The notes below the pieces were generated by a model. The model saw only the letters and a program-made list of their open reading frames with translations, had not been told where the DNA came from and ran no database searches. A program made the position numbers and the translations under genes. Below, in pieces: positions 23,351 to 36,099 of a stretch of DNA of 64,000 bases. How positions within the stretch are numbered: position 1 is the first letter of the stretch; each line of letters starts with the position of its first letter. The stretch comes from Boswellia sacra (Eukaryota; Streptophyta; Magnoliopsida; Sapindales; Burseraceae), in contig SNVD02001254.1 of the NCBI GenBank assembly GCA_013180625.2, forward strand, positions 1-64,000, read 5' to 3'.

Positions 23351-24149
23351 GCATATATATAAATACATATGCAAATTTGCTTTTCTTTTATATATTATTG
23401 GGAATTTTCAGAACAGGACAAAAGTTTATTAGATGAAGATATGACTGTGATATGTGACATATGTCTATCCCATTTTAAGAGCTTTATTAATTCTTATATG
23501 AGAATAGAGGTACACGCTTTAATCTCATACTCAATTAGCGAGAAGAATAGATAGAGCCAATTTTGGTGTTGATTTGTTTCATTGCTTGATGCATAGAGCC
23601 CACTGGTGCCTAAAGCAGAGTTAGAAGTTTCAATGAGAAAAAACATTAAGGATGGACATGTCTCTTCTTCAAGTAGAAAACATTAAGGTGGCCAGAGGAT
23701 TTTTTATTTTTTTCTTTTGTCATCTTCAAGCGGACATTTTGAGATGTCATGAGAGTAAATTAACCTTGTAAAAGTATAATTTTTATTAAAAAAAATTATT
23801 TATTGTTTAATTAAATAAATAAAAAAAGTGTTCTAATAATAGATTACTATAAAAGGTTTTACCATGAAGGAATAAGGATGTATAAATTTTAAAACTCAAT
23901 GAGGGTATTATTGATGCTTCAACAATTAAAAAAATAAAAAAAAAGGTTTATTACATGCATGTCGTTTTCTTTTAGTACGAGAAAACTCAAGCATCCTCTA
24001 GCGCGTGTCTAAATTTTTATACTCGCCAACTTTCGCCACCTTTATTATCAAATTTGTATTTATAGGCAAAGGTTATAATTATATATCTTTTGTCCAAATT
24101 CATGTTGAAAATGTAAAAATATTAATTTGAGTACAGTGGTAATATGGTA
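23351..24149. other. intergenic before copy B, part of duplicated unit
   Basis: AT-rich. 23351-23640 aligns with 28215-28560 (3' flank of copy B), and 23700-23940 aligns with 28570-28760 and 33720-33930 (landmarks GAGTAAATTAACCTTGTAAA, TTCTAATAATA). The stretch is therefore the 3' flank of A' and the distal promoter side of B. No gene seen. Confidence 0.6.
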
Positions 24150-24382
24150 AAGTGTGGTGAAGAAATCTAGGAGAGCAAAAGGAAGAGTCTAGGGACAGTT
24201 TCGTCATTGCAGTAAAAGCAAGAGGTAAAGTGAGTCATATTACAGTAGCAAGTGAAAACAACCGCTGGACTTTTGCTTGACTTGGAAGCTTTTAAATAAA
24301 TAGTTTCTTCTTCTACATGGTGTGGTTCACTTAATCTGAAAGCAAGTGAAGGAGAGTGAGTAAGAGTTACAGTTAATGCCAG
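24150..24382 (+). promoter_or_regulatory. promoter and 5' UTR of HVA22-ZnF copy B
   Basis: This block is shared with copies A and D (AGTTTCGTCATTGCAGTAAA, TTACAGTAGCAAGTG, TGGACTTTTGCTTGACTT, GAAGCTTTTA). A W-box core TTGACT lies at 24277-24282. The 5' UTR is GAG-rich. Confidence 0.55.
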
Positions 24383-27300
24383 ATGGGTTTTGTGGGTGTT
24401 ATGAAGTTTGTCGTGAAATGCATTGATGTTCTTGCTTGGTACGTAGTTTTGCTTCTTTTTGAACAAAATAAAGTAGAAAATATATATGTGTATTTGATGT
24501 TAGAATAATTAATTAAGTTTTTTGAATTTACGTTTGTTTTGTTTCGGATCATTAGAAATTGATGAGGATTAAATCTTTGTCTTGGTCAAAATATATATAT
24601 CTATTAGTTTCAATTTTATTTTTAATATTTAAAATGTTTTTGTTTTAGAATATTGTTGATTTTTTCACATCCGTTTGTGCGTGTTTTACTTGTAGGCCTC
24701 TCTTTGCTTTGGTTTATCCACTGTAAGCTTCTCTTTCCCTATCTTGCTGACTTAGTAATATTATAAGGGTTTGACTTTGTCAAAGTTAAGTTTTCACATC
24801 AGTTTAATGCTTCAATAATCTAGTGTGAAAAACACTGTGGATCGATGTCATTGTCGTTTTGATGATTAATTATGATGATGGTAATGAAGCTCTTGTTGTT
24901 GACAGATGTGCTTCTATACGGGCAATTGAGATTGGTTCAAGCTCAGATATTAGGAAATTGGTTGCATATTGGGTTCTGTTTTCTTTACTTTTCCTTTTTG
25001 AATACTCCTTTGTGAAGTTACTTGAATGGTAATTCTGCCTTGCTACCATTTTTTAACGTAATATATCTCTGTTTATGTTTACTGATTGAAGTAGATAACT
25101 AGCTATCTGTTTGAACAACTGAAACTAATTAAGGTTTTAATTTCCATCCTTCCCTGATTTTTGTGTGCAAAGAAACCTTTTAGCTAGCTCTCATCTTTGC
25201 TGAAAAAAGGCTAAGTTTTTGGACTGGTAATATTATTAATAATATCTTTGCCAACCATTGAATTGCCTTCCCAAAGAATTAATAGTGAGAATCTGATGGT
25301 TACTAAGGGGTGGCTAATTAGCTTATTTCCTCGTACCATGACTGTTAAAAGATTGTGAAATACTTTATCAATCTGATTGTTTGAACAAGAGAGAGAGTGA
25401 GAGAAAATTAGCTGAATAGAGAGAATGTTTAGAGAATTGGGAAAATAGTATAAAATTTTAATATTATAGCATATATTAAAAGTTATATATAAATAATTTA
25501 TAAATAAACAAATATTTCATTTTTATTTTCAAAATTCATTACCAATTCACTCAAACATATATTTTATTTCCATATTTATAATTTCATTCTCAAGGTTCAT
25601 TTTCATACACTTATTCTTGAAATTATATTTTGGTTTTATTTTTAGAATTCATTATTAAATGTATATCCTCCATTTAAACTTCAAATTCTCAATTTTAAGA
25701 ATTTATTTTCTAAATCATTTTGAAAATAAAAATATAAAATTCATAAACGAACACACCCTAAATTACTAATAATTTACACCGAATTTAGAATGTAATTTAT
25801 TCAGTCTTAAGAGATTAATATAGATAAAATTAATGGAGGGAAAAGCTCTATCTAATATAAGTGTAACTTTTGCCATAAGTACACTCTAGAAGATTAGGTG
25901 GAGAGGATGAATATAAGAACTAAAATTTGATTACCTTAAAGTGGTAAACATAAAATGGTATTAAAGCCCTCTATGTATCGAAATATAAAACTAATGAGCT
26001 TACTGTTGCACGTGGGATGTATTGAAAGATGAAACTAATATTGAGTCCACCTACAAGGTACGCTTTTAACTAAAATAGCAAACTTTAAGGGTTATTATCA
26101 CAATTAATTTGCTATCTTGTTACACGACAGGATACCATTCTGGCTTTACATTAAGCTGATTATCTCCTGCTGGTTGGTGATTCCAAACTTTGATGGTGCT
26201 TTCTATGTTTATAAACACTTTCTTCGTCCATGCCTCTATACGGACCCGAAAGTTCTCATTAACCGGTTAAAGGGGAGGAAAGAGTTCTTTTTCAAGAAAA
26301 ATGAGTTTGAATCGGAGGTGAAGAAATGTGGAAAAGAGAATGGACCTGAACCTTCGAACGGACTTTTTGTGGGTAAAGGTACGTAACACTACAATAATTA
26401 GGCTTGTAAACTGGTCCAATTAAATTCTTCCTAGAAAATCAAGTTTTGAGTAATTCTTTTATAATTTCAATGAGTTGATAAATATATGTATGAACAATAT
26501 TTGTTTGACTCTGAGTTGATTATGAGCATTGAAGAAGAATATTGTTGGAAAGAGCTATACTTTCTTAAAAGCACTAGTATAAAAAAATTATCAGGAGCTA
26601 ATCCTCACACCTCGATGCAGTCAAATTGCAGATTGCCAATTGTGTGCAGGACAATGTGAAAACAGTTGAAGAAGTAACAGAGAGAAAGGATGCGGCTGCA
26701 GCCAAGAAGGTAAAGTTTCTTCTGTTATCAATTTGGGAGTTTATTTTTTACTGCAAGGGCATTTTCTGAGAAAACCCAGACTGGGAAAGGATACTAGAAT
26801 TACACTTTGAATACAAGTGATGTCCTGAATGTAGTTGATGTGCCATGAACATGAAATGATAAATGCTAGCTACATTTATGAGGAAAGCTAGGGGATGGTG
26901 ACAATGACAATAGGCATAAGACAAATAATGAACGTATACACAACATTATACTTTACTAATATGAAAATCATCCAATGATTATGGTTATATAAACAGTTTC
27001 ATCACCGCCACGGATCACGATTTGAATCAGGGATTCAATTTATTTTACAATCATTCACATTGAATATTATGTTCCACAAGTTTCATAATATTCAAGTTTA
27101 TAGGATTTAACCATAGTTTCCAGTTTAGATGTTGTGGATATGTAAGAGAATCCAGAGATTTGTGCATATATATTTTACATTACATAACTCACATCATAAA
27201 ACTGTGTTTGATCACATTCACTTCTAACAGGTTGATCCAACAGAGCCCGACGTTGCTCGGACAGAGAAATATAACTTTGCACCTAAGAAAATCCAAGAAA

Positions 27301-27767
27301 TCTCTGAATCAGTGGCACCGTGTACAGAGAGTCCTGAAGCACCAGTATTTCCTAACAATTTCCGGAAGGACATATGTCCTCTATTTCAAGGGACAGCCTA
27401 CAATGAGATAACATGGAATGCACATATTCAGGGGCAGCGAAACGTGGCTGCTTTAGAGAAGCTGAAAGCAAAGAAGCTAAAATCAAAGAAGGCTGCTTGT
27501 GAGCCATCAAAAACCAAAGTGGCGCATGCTTCAGAGGATAAGAGTTCTGCCCTGCCGGTGGAGGGGCCGGTAAACAATGCAGGGAGCAGCAAGAGAGATA
27601 AAAAGTTGGAACAAGAGGTCATGAAGAATGAGTTTGTTCAGTGTAGAGGACCTAAATGGTGGTGCACCATTTGCAATGCAAGCTGCACTTGTGTGCAAAA
27701 CATGGAAAGTCACCTTAAGGGAAGCAAGCACTTGGCAAAGGTTAGAGAACTGAATGTTGGGTCATGA
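24383..27767 (+). CDS. HVA22/TB2-DP1 protein with U1-type zinc finger, copy B
   Basis: Exons 24383-24438, 24696-24722, 24906-25028, 26131-26378, 26621-26709, 27231-27767; joined frame 359 codons, all GT/AG. The membrane domain is intact (VAYWVLFSLLFLFEYSF, FWLYIKLIISCWLVIPNF). In exon 6 the first finger has lost two of four zinc ligands: its second Cys is Phe (CPLF) and its last His is Asn (QRN), so it should not bind zinc. The second finger is intact (CTICNASCTCVQNMESHLKG plus H). The stop used here is reached by reading past the exon 6 donor; a final micro-exon like that of copy A survives at 27975-27995, but the donor is GTTAGA rather than GTATGA. Intron 3 is much longer than in A. Confidence 0.8.
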
Positions 27768-28822
27768 CTGCTCTTGCTAACATATGACGTTATACTAGTA
27801 AGATCCAATATGTTACCAATTGGATTTTTGTATGCTACTGGTATAACATTACCCATTACATAAAACTTCTCCTAGTAATGTTGCAAGGATTTACTCCCAC
27901 AAACAAAGCCATCCCCCTGAACCGCTTGTTGATGTGCATGTATGAATTACTGTGATGGTTCATACTTTATTGCAGGATGAGAAACTGCAATTCTAGTAAA
28001 ATTAGTAATGATGTCTAGTCTTCTTCTCTTTTAACCCCAATTGAGGATTCTAACATAAAATTCTTTGTTTCTTCTCTTGGTTGAGAAATCTAATGATGGG
28101 GATTCTGGTCTTGTCAGCTTTTTATAGGCTGAACGAGTCTTGTGTATCCTTTCACGAGTAGTTCTATTCTATTTTTTATTTTTTTGGATGCGCTGCTGCC
28201 TAGCTCTTAAACAAAAATAACAGGTGGGATACATACATATATACGTAAATTTTCTTTTCTTTTATATATTATTTGGAATTTTCAGAACAGAACGAAAAAT
28301 TATTAGATGAAGATAGAACAAAAATTTGTTAGATTAAGATAGAAATATGATATGTCCATCCCATTCTAAGAACTTTGACTTCATTCTTATGTGATAATAG
28401 AAGTGTATGCTTTAATCTGATACTAAAATTATGGAGAAGAATAGATAGAGCCAATTGCCAATTTTGGTATAGTTTTGTTTGATAGATGCATAAAACCCAG
28501 ATGTGCTCAAGGCATAAGTTAGAAGTTTGAAAGAGAACATTTGAGGATGGACATATCTAGCCTTCAAGTAGAAAACATTAAGGTCCCCAGAGGGTTGTTC
28601 TTTTTTTTTTTTTTTTAATAACTTTTATTAAAAAATTATTTTTTGTTTAATTAAATAAATAAAGTGTTTTAATAATAGTTTACTCTTACCGTAAAAGGTT
28701 TTACTATAAAAGAATTCAGTAAGGGTATCATTAATGCTTCAACTAAATTAAAAAAAAAAGTTTATACACATCTTTTTCTGATAGTACAAGAAATCTCAAG
28801 CATCGTTTAGCACATATCTAAA
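27768..28822. other. intergenic after copy B, duplicated unit
   Basis: It aligns with the 3' flank of copy A in the same order, including the remnant last micro-exon at 27975-27995, and then with 23351-23940. AT-rich with a T run near 28605. No other gene seen. Confidence 0.55.
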
Positions 28823-28831
28823 TTTCTGTAG

Positions 28832-29491
28832 GAGTAATTAACATTATCACCCCTAATATTTGGGTGAAGTAACACTCTCCTCCTAACCTTCGGTGAAGTA
28901 ACATAGAAGCTTCTAATTTTCAAATACGGTTAATCCATCCATTAGACATATTGAGGGAAGACAATTTTGCCCTTATTTATATTATAAGATTTATTTATTT
29001 ATTTCTCTTTAAATAGAGAAAAATTTTAAAACATTAATTTTTATTTACAAACTATTTTTTTAAATGGTTTATTTACAACCCATTTTCATTTTAATTTTTA
29101 TTTTTAAAAAATATAAATCTTAAAAAAATAAAAATTAGAAAGAAAATCAGTTAGACTACCATTTTCATTTATCTACAAACAATTTTATTTTTAATTTTTA
29201 TTTTTAAAAAATCTATTTTTATAAACCATTTATACAAACTATTTTCTATAAAATTTTAAAAAATATGATTTTTTTCGAGTCCTGATGGTGTTTTTAAAAT
29301 TTATATCCTCTATAAAGAGAAATAAATAAAAAATCTTATAATATAAATAAGGACAAAATTATCTTCCCGTAATATATTTATCTGATAGATTAACGGTATT
29401 TAAAAATTAAGAATCTGTATATTACTTCGTTAAAAATTGAGAGAAAAATATTATTTCGTTCAAATGTTAAGAATGAGAATATTAATTACTC
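28832..29491. mobile_element. Mutator-like foldback MITE, 660 bp
   Basis: The two ends (GAGTAATTAACATTATCACC and, reversed, GAGTAATTAATATTCTCATT) form an inverted repeat of about 190 bp per arm; both arms share GGGAAGA..ATTTTG.CCTTATTTATATTATAAGATT. It is flanked by a perfect 9-bp duplication TTTCTGTAG (28823-28831 and 29492-29500), the length made by Mutator-type transposases. No coding capacity. The matching position upstream of copy B has no insertion. Confidence 0.85.
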
Positions 29492-29764
29492 TTTCTGTAG
29501 TCGCCAACTTTCGCCACCTTTATTTAAATAAAGGTGATCTATCTTTTGTATAAATTGACGTTGAAAATAAAAATTAAATGATAAAAAAAAATGTGAGTAA
29601 AGCAAAGGGGAGGGAAGAAATTTAGGAGAAGAGGAAGAGTCTGGGGACAGTTTCGTCATCGCGGAAAAAGCCTCTTCTCATTCTTCACATTTGATGGTTT
29701 TCTTAATCTGAAAGCAAGTCAAGTCAAGCAGAGTGAGTGAGAGAGAGAGTTACAGTTAATGCAG
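29492..29764 (+). promoter_or_regulatory. truncated promoter of HVA22-ZnF copy C
   Basis: It begins like the other promoters (GGGGACAGTTTCGTCATCGC), but the segment with ACAGTAGCAAG, the W-box and GAAGCTTTT, about 70-80 bp, is missing; the sequence jumps to the region just before the 5' UTR (CTTAATCTGAAAGCAAGT). The copy may therefore be weakly expressed or silent. Confidence 0.5.
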
Positions 29765-30006
29765 ATGGGTTTTGTCAAGTTTGTCGTTGATGTTCTTGCT
29801 TGGTACGTAGTTTTACTTCTTTCAACAAAATAAAATAGAAAATATGTATATTTGTATTTGTATTTGTAGTAGATGTTAGAATAATTATATAGTTTGACCA
29901 ATACGGAGAATGAATCAACTAACGTATATACAAATAACCATCTTCCTAATCCTCATCAATTTCTGATGATCAGAAACAAAACAAACGTACGTAAATTTAA
30001 ACATGC

Positions 30007-30040
<34 letters not shown>

Positions 30041-32342
30041 CAATTAGTTTCAATTTTATTTTTAATTTTTTTTTTAAATGAGAATATTATTGATTTTTCA
30101 CTTCCATTTTTCTGTGTTTTACTTGTTTATAGGCCTCTCTTTGCTTTGGTTTATCCACTGTAAGCTTCTCTGATGTCCCTCTCTTACCAACTTAATAATA
30201 ATATGAGGGTTTGACTTAATTTGTCTTTATTCATCTATAGACTCAACTGTTTAATTGAGTTGAATTATTTGTATTTTATATGGTATCTTTAATTTGATCC
30301 ATATTATGCATGAGAAGTATGTCAAGTTACCAAACAACTGAAATTTTTGCATTAAGTGAATTCTTAACATAAATAATTAATGCTTCAATCTAGCAAAAAA
30401 ATGTATAGTGGATGTTATTATTAATATTTGATGATTAAGATATTTGATGATTAGGTAAGTGATGAAAGTCTTGTTGTTAACAGATGTGCTTCTATAAGGG
30501 CAATTGAGATTGATTCAAGCTCAGACACTAAGAAGTTGGTTGCATATTGGGTTCTCTTTGCTTTGCTCTTCCTTTTTGAATATTCCTTTGTCAACTTACT
30601 TCAATGGTAACTTATCGACCTCATACTATGACTATACCAGCTAATCCTGAAATTAATACTTTTAGTGATTGTGAAATACTTTTAATGATTTTCTGAGCTT
30701 TTATTGATTGTTTGAACAAGAGAGAAAGTGAAAGAAAATTAACTGAACAGAGAACGTTTAGAGAATGGAAGAATAGCTAGGTAAATTGCTAATAGTTTGC
30801 TTAGAATGTAGAATAGCATTTTTATATGGTCTTGACAGAAATACATATAGGAGACAATTAATGGAGGGAATATGCTCTGTTGATTATAGTGTAACTTTTA
30901 TCACAAGCTTTTTGTATTTTTATTTTCCAAAATATCGTTCTTGATGTGAGGCGGGTGAATGTAAGAACTAAAATTTTATTACCCTGATAACAATTAATTT
31001 GCTATCTTGTTCCATGCCAGGATACCATTCTGGCTTTATATACATCAAGCTGATGATCTCCGTGTGGTTGGTGATACCGAACTTTGATGGTGCTTTTTAT
31101 GTCTATGAACACTTTCTTTGTCCATGCCTCTATATGGACACAAAAGTTCTCATCAACCGATTAAAGGATAGGAAAGAATTCTTTTTCAAGAGAAATGAGT
31201 TTGAATCTGAGGTGAAGAGATGTGTAAAAGAGAATAGACCTGAAGCTCAGGAGGAACTTCTTCTTGGTAAAGGTATGCGACTATGCAGCAATTAACTTGT
31301 AAATGGGTCCAATTTGTTCCAAGAAAATCAAGTTTTGAGTTTTCCTTCTATGACTTCAATTAGTTCAGGAATATATGCATGACAAATATTTGTTTTAGTT
31401 TGAGTTGATCATGAGCATTGAAGGAAAATAGTCATAGATAGAATACAATCTGAGGAAATTCTGTTTCAGTTATAAAAATTTAAGGAGCTAATCCTCACAC
31501 CTTGATGCAGTCAAATTGCAGATTGCCAGTTGTGCACAGGAAGATTTGAAAACAGTTGAAGAAGTGACAGAGAGAAAGGATGCGGCTGCAGCCAAGAAGG
31601 TAAAGTTTCTTCTGATATCGATTTGGAAGTTTTATCTTTTTACTGCAACTGCATTTTCTGAGGAAAACTAGACTGGGAACGGATACTAAAATTAGATTAT
31701 AAATACAAATGATGTCCTGAATGTAGTTGATGTGCCATGAAGCATGCTATATTTGTGACCTTACTCATTTTTAATTAACAAATCATTGCAATAATAATTT
31801 CTAATGGAGCAGTAATTGACTGATATGAAAATTAACTTGTGGTTGTATAATTATTTGGTCACACCAAGAGTTGAGTTGAGTTCAGGGACAATTCTTTGCA
31901 ATTATTCACTTGGGATATTATATTTCCTCATTTAGATCCAACAATAATCTCCCACATTCGCTGCTTACAGCTTGATCCAACAGAGCCTGCCCTTGCTCGG
32001 ATGGAGAACAAAGTTCTTAAGAAAACCAAAGAAATTTCAGAAACTGTGAAACCATCAGTTGTAGAACATCCTGAAGTACCACTAGAAGTTTCTAACAAAT
32101 TCCAAAAGCGTATATGTCCTCTATGTCAAGTGACAGCAGAAAGCGAGACAACTTGGAACTCGCATATTCAGGGGAAAAGACACGCGGCTGCTTTGAATTT
32201 GGAAAAAGAGATCATGAAGAATGAATTTGTTAAGCGTAGAGGACCTAAATGGTGGTGCACCATATGCAATACAACCTGCAATAGATTGAATGACATTAAC
32301 AGTCACCTTGGAGGAAGGAAGCACTTGGCCAAAGCTGGATGA
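29765..32342 (+). pseudogene. HVA22-ZnF copy C, frameshifted in exon 4
   Basis: Exons by homology: 29765-29802 (six codons shorter than in other copies), 30133-30159, 30484-30606, 31021-31272, 31511-31599, 31971-32342. Exon 4 carries four extra bases near 31037 (TATATACATCAAG where the others have TACATTAAG or similar), which throws the frame and brings a TGA at 31085-31087. The predicted product would be 84 residues, ending inside the membrane domain. Downstream exons are otherwise well kept: exon 6 encodes two complete fingers (CPLCQVTAESETTWNSHIQG plus H; CTICNTTCNRLNDINSHLGG plus H) with almost no Lys-rich linker between them. Good preservation outside the lesion suggests recent inactivation. 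It could also be a natural alternative form if another splice site rescues exon 4; I found none. Confidence 0.75.
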
Positions 32343-32616
32343 ATAAATGATATGTTGAAAACTTTGGATTATGACTAAGTCTCTAATATATTACATCATA
32401 TAACTAGTATAATTACTAAACTAACTATCTGTTTTGTCAACTTTTATTGGCTGAAATATTTAGTTTCTTGGTTGAGATATCTGATAATGGAGCTTCTAGT
32501 CTTGTCAACTTTTCATAGGCTGAATATGAGTCTTGCGCATAATTTCACTAGCTATTTTATTATTTTTTAGGGATGCTTTGCTGCCTTTCTCTAAAACAAA
32601 TTAAAGTAAGAGGTGG

Positions 32617-32669
<53 letters not shown>

Positions 32670-32831
32670 ATATATATATATATATATATATATATGGAAA
32701 TTTAAGAACATAACAAAAATTTATTAGAAGAGGATATAAATATTCTATGTCCATCCTATTTTAAGAACTTTTTTCTATATGATAGGAAAAATTATATGGT
32801 AATTTGTCATGTTAAAATTACGGAGAAGAGT
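32343..32831. repeat. intergenic after copy C with (TC)n(TA)n microsatellite
   Basis: It aligns at first with the 3' flanks of the other copies. A compound microsatellite, TC at 32619-32665 followed by TA at 32669-32695, makes a long pure-pyrimidine tract on this strand. Another TA repeat lies at 30010-30039, in intron 1 of copy C. Confidence 0.75.
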
Positions 32832-33619
32832 TAGGTATAACAATTTTATCCACGTACCCCCCTATACCCATACCCTAATGAGAAGGGCATGAATATCACT
32901 TTTCTAGATTTGGGTAGGATAAGGGTATGAAAAATTAGATCCTAAAGGGTATGGGTAGGGTATAGGTATGAGTTTAAACCTTATCCATACCCTTCATACC
33001 CTTCAAATACCCTATTAAATAAATTATTAATATTAATTAAATAAAATATAAAAAGCTTAATATCTAAAGCATAAAACTATATCGTTTTAACATAACTTAA
33101 AATACATTTAATACTAAATTTAATTGTTGTTTCATCATTTGATGTTATAGGAGTTGTCGAGTTAGGGTCAAAATCATGATTGATGGTTGTAAGAAGAAGA
33201 TCTTAAAGGGTTTTAGCATTATATTTTTTTATAGTCCTTTTAGTTTTTTTTTGGTTAATTATTTTTGAGATAAATTGTAAGAAGAAGATCATGAAGGCTT
33301 TTATTCGATAAGTGTTTTTTTTTTCTAGTTAGAGTTGGAGTCATGCTTACACTTTGTTCAATGCAATTAAATTATTAGTATTATTTTTCGATTGGACCCT
33401 ATGGGTATTCTTTTATAAATTTGTAGGGTATGGTTTTTCATTAATGGATATGGGTAGGGTATGAATATGAAACATAAGACCCTTAAGGATATGGGTAGGG
33501 TATGAATATGAAATATAAGACCTTTAAAAGGTGTGGATATCAATTTTTTAATAAGGATAGGGTATGAATATTGTCATATCCTATCCTATCCAACCCTACC
33601 CTACCCATTGCTATCCCTA
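32832..33619. mobile_element. non-autonomous hAT-type element, 788 bp
   Basis: Ends are TAGGTATAACAAT (left) and, reversed, TAGGGATAGCAAT (right), matching the TAGGGATGGCAA-like termini of a common plant hAT group. It is flanked by a perfect 8-bp duplication AGAAGAGT (32824-32831 and 33620-33627), the hAT length. Subterminal regions are full of GGGTATGGGTAGGGTATG-like motifs in both orientations, as expected for transposase-binding repeats. No transposase frame. Confidence 0.85.
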
Positions 33620-35717
33620 AGAAGAGTAGACAGAGCCATTTGATGTGTATTTGTTTGATGGAGAACACAAGTTCTTGAAGGCATAAGTTGGAAGTTTCAA
33701 AGAGAAAACATTAAGGGTTAGGTTTTTTATTGGCATCTTCTAGTAGAAATTTTGAGATGTTATTAGAGTAAATTAACCTTGTAAAAGTATAACTTTTATT
33801 AAAAAATAATTGGGTGTTTAATTAAATAAATAAACAAGTGTTCTAATAATAAATTATTGTAAGAGAATATTGATATATAAATTTTAAAATTCAATAACCA
33901 TATAATTTGATGTTTCAAAAATTTAACAAAAAAAAAAAAAAGACTAAAAAAGAGTATTAAAAAGTCTAACAATGTGCTTACCTTAATAAATGTGAAATAA
34001 CTTATTTAATTACTCGTAAGTTCATTTGAAGCGGTAACCAAACACAAGTAAAAAAAAAAAAAAAGTAAAGAATTTTTACTATTGGAAAAGTTTAATTAAA
34101 AAAGGAAAAGACGAAAGAGTTGTTATAAGTTTTAAAATTATGGTTTGTTTAAATTTCAAAACACACTTCTATATTTTGGTTATTTTTTATAAGGGTATGG
34201 CTATTTATGTCTTAACATCCATTTATCATATCCATTATAAATATTTAAAAATCTAGTTTTTGCTCATCACAACTTTTTAAATTCCTATAACAACCCTAAC
34301 TAAAAATTATTCTTAATTTTCCATTATTATTTTTTCTTCACACATTTTACTAAATCCTATCATATCTCTAAATAAAATTTTCTTTTCTACTATTTTCTCT
34401 ATTTTTTTTTCTTTTATAGCTCACCGTATCTCCATTCTACACTAGAAAATTTTGTTTTCTTAAAAGATTCAAACGGTGAAGACATTTAAATTGCTTTTGA
34501 GGTTAATTCAAAAAATGGAAGTATGCACCATTTACCTTCAACATGATATGGCTCCAAGAAATAAAAAACATTGACTGGTTTTCCTTCTCTCTCTCTCTTT
34601 CTCTAGTTTTTCTGTTATATAATGTTTTATTTTTTAGTTCATTTTGTCATGAAAATTAAATCAAAATTACTCCAAGTATTTTTCTTTTGTGTATCTAAAA
34701 TCGTTAGAAATTGTAGCGGGATGAACAAATGATGAGTTTGACCGAGAAGAGAAAACGTAAGTTTGAAGTTGGAGAGAAATCAGATAAAGATTTATGATAA
34801 AGTTAACAAAGAAATTAATTGCATTTTATTCATTTAAATTAATTAATCTTAAAATAGAGTACTCGTGTGCGTAATAATTAGTTACGTAATGAATAATTTA
34901 ATAATATAAATTTTTATTTGAAAAGGGGTGTTTAGAGTAGATTTTTGAGTGTAAATTGCTTCATCCTTTTAATAATCTTCTTTCAATATTACCCAATTAA
35001 TTTACGTTTTTAACCAATAAATATACCCTACCAAGCACGTTCCCATACTAATATAATTTCGATTGGTTGCTTCGCTTAAGGGCGGAGCTGATCCACCACA
35101 CGAGAAGATTTGTGGGAGTCGAGTTGAGGAAAGGGGAAATTGGGGAGGCCATTGGGGGAAAAATGTAACTTTTAGGTTAAAACTTTAAAATAAATTTCTA
35201 TTTATCTATTTATTATTATTTTTTTGTTTAAGAAAAAAATGTTTGGAGTAGCCAGCGTCTCCTTGGCCAATGGCCACACCATGGATCTATTTCATACTTC
35301 AGGTGAAAATTGACCCTAATCGCTAATGGATTATATATATATGGACATACTATTGGTAATGTTATTTATTATTATTGTATTCTCCGAAAAGAAATTTGGA
35401 CCACTGAGCTTTGAGTTCACTGTTTTGGTATGGTTTGTTTTACAGACAAAACTTTGTGATTAATATGTTATATATTCTTAATATTAATTATTTACTTATT
35501 AATATTCCGTTAATCATTGGTTTATAAGAATAATTGGTTTTTTTTCTTGACATATTTGCATAAATTTAGTTAAAAGAAGAGATATTTTAATATAAAAGTT
35601 TTACATAATTTATTGATATAAATTTATATTTTTTATTTTATCAAATTTAATAGTTGATATTAAAAATCAAAAAATTATATTTAATATATCTAATTTATCA
35701 ATTATCTTAACTATTAT
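33620..35717. other. intergenic, AT-rich, no gene seen
   Basis: 33620-33930 matches the duplicated 3' flank of the array. The remainder is AT-rich with short poly-A and CT runs (34583-34603). Around 35085 an AGGGCGGAGCTGATCC stretch recalls a Tip100-type hAT end, but no partner was found. Confidence 0.4.
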
Positions 35718-36099
35718 TGTTGATGCACGATTTCCAGACGGTCGGGAAGCGAGTCGGAGCTCGAATTGTACGTCGGGTCCAATCCTGCGAGCAAAGAAAA
35801 ATAGTCAGGGGTGTCGGCGGTGGTGCCGGCGAAAACCATCCGACGCTCAAGTCAGTTTTCGGCACTCCGGAATTTTCTGGGAGAATTTCCTAGAGAGAGA
35901 AGCTCTCAAAAGCAGAGAAAATTTAGAGAGAGAATGAGTTCAGAAAAGTGTGCATACCTTGAGTTATAATTCGGAGGGTTTATATAGGAGCCAGGATGAG
36001 TCATTGTGGGACCCAGATAATAGGCCCAAATAACGGGCTTTAGTAATGGGCTTACTGTATTAGATTTAATTGAGACCCAATTTTGTTATGGCCATAACA
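35718..36099 (-). repeat. Tat-type 3' LTR (382 bp)
   Basis: It starts TGTTGATGCACG and ends GGCCATAACA on the plus strand. It has a minus-strand TATATAAA at 35979-35986. On the minus strand it is preceded by a purine-rich CTGAGGGGACTAC, the likely polypurine tract (36101-36113). Confidence 0.92.

Noticed and set aside
35085..35300. hAT element suggested by GGGCGGAGCTGATCC
   Set aside because: Only one weak end found; no matching terminus or 8-bp duplication.
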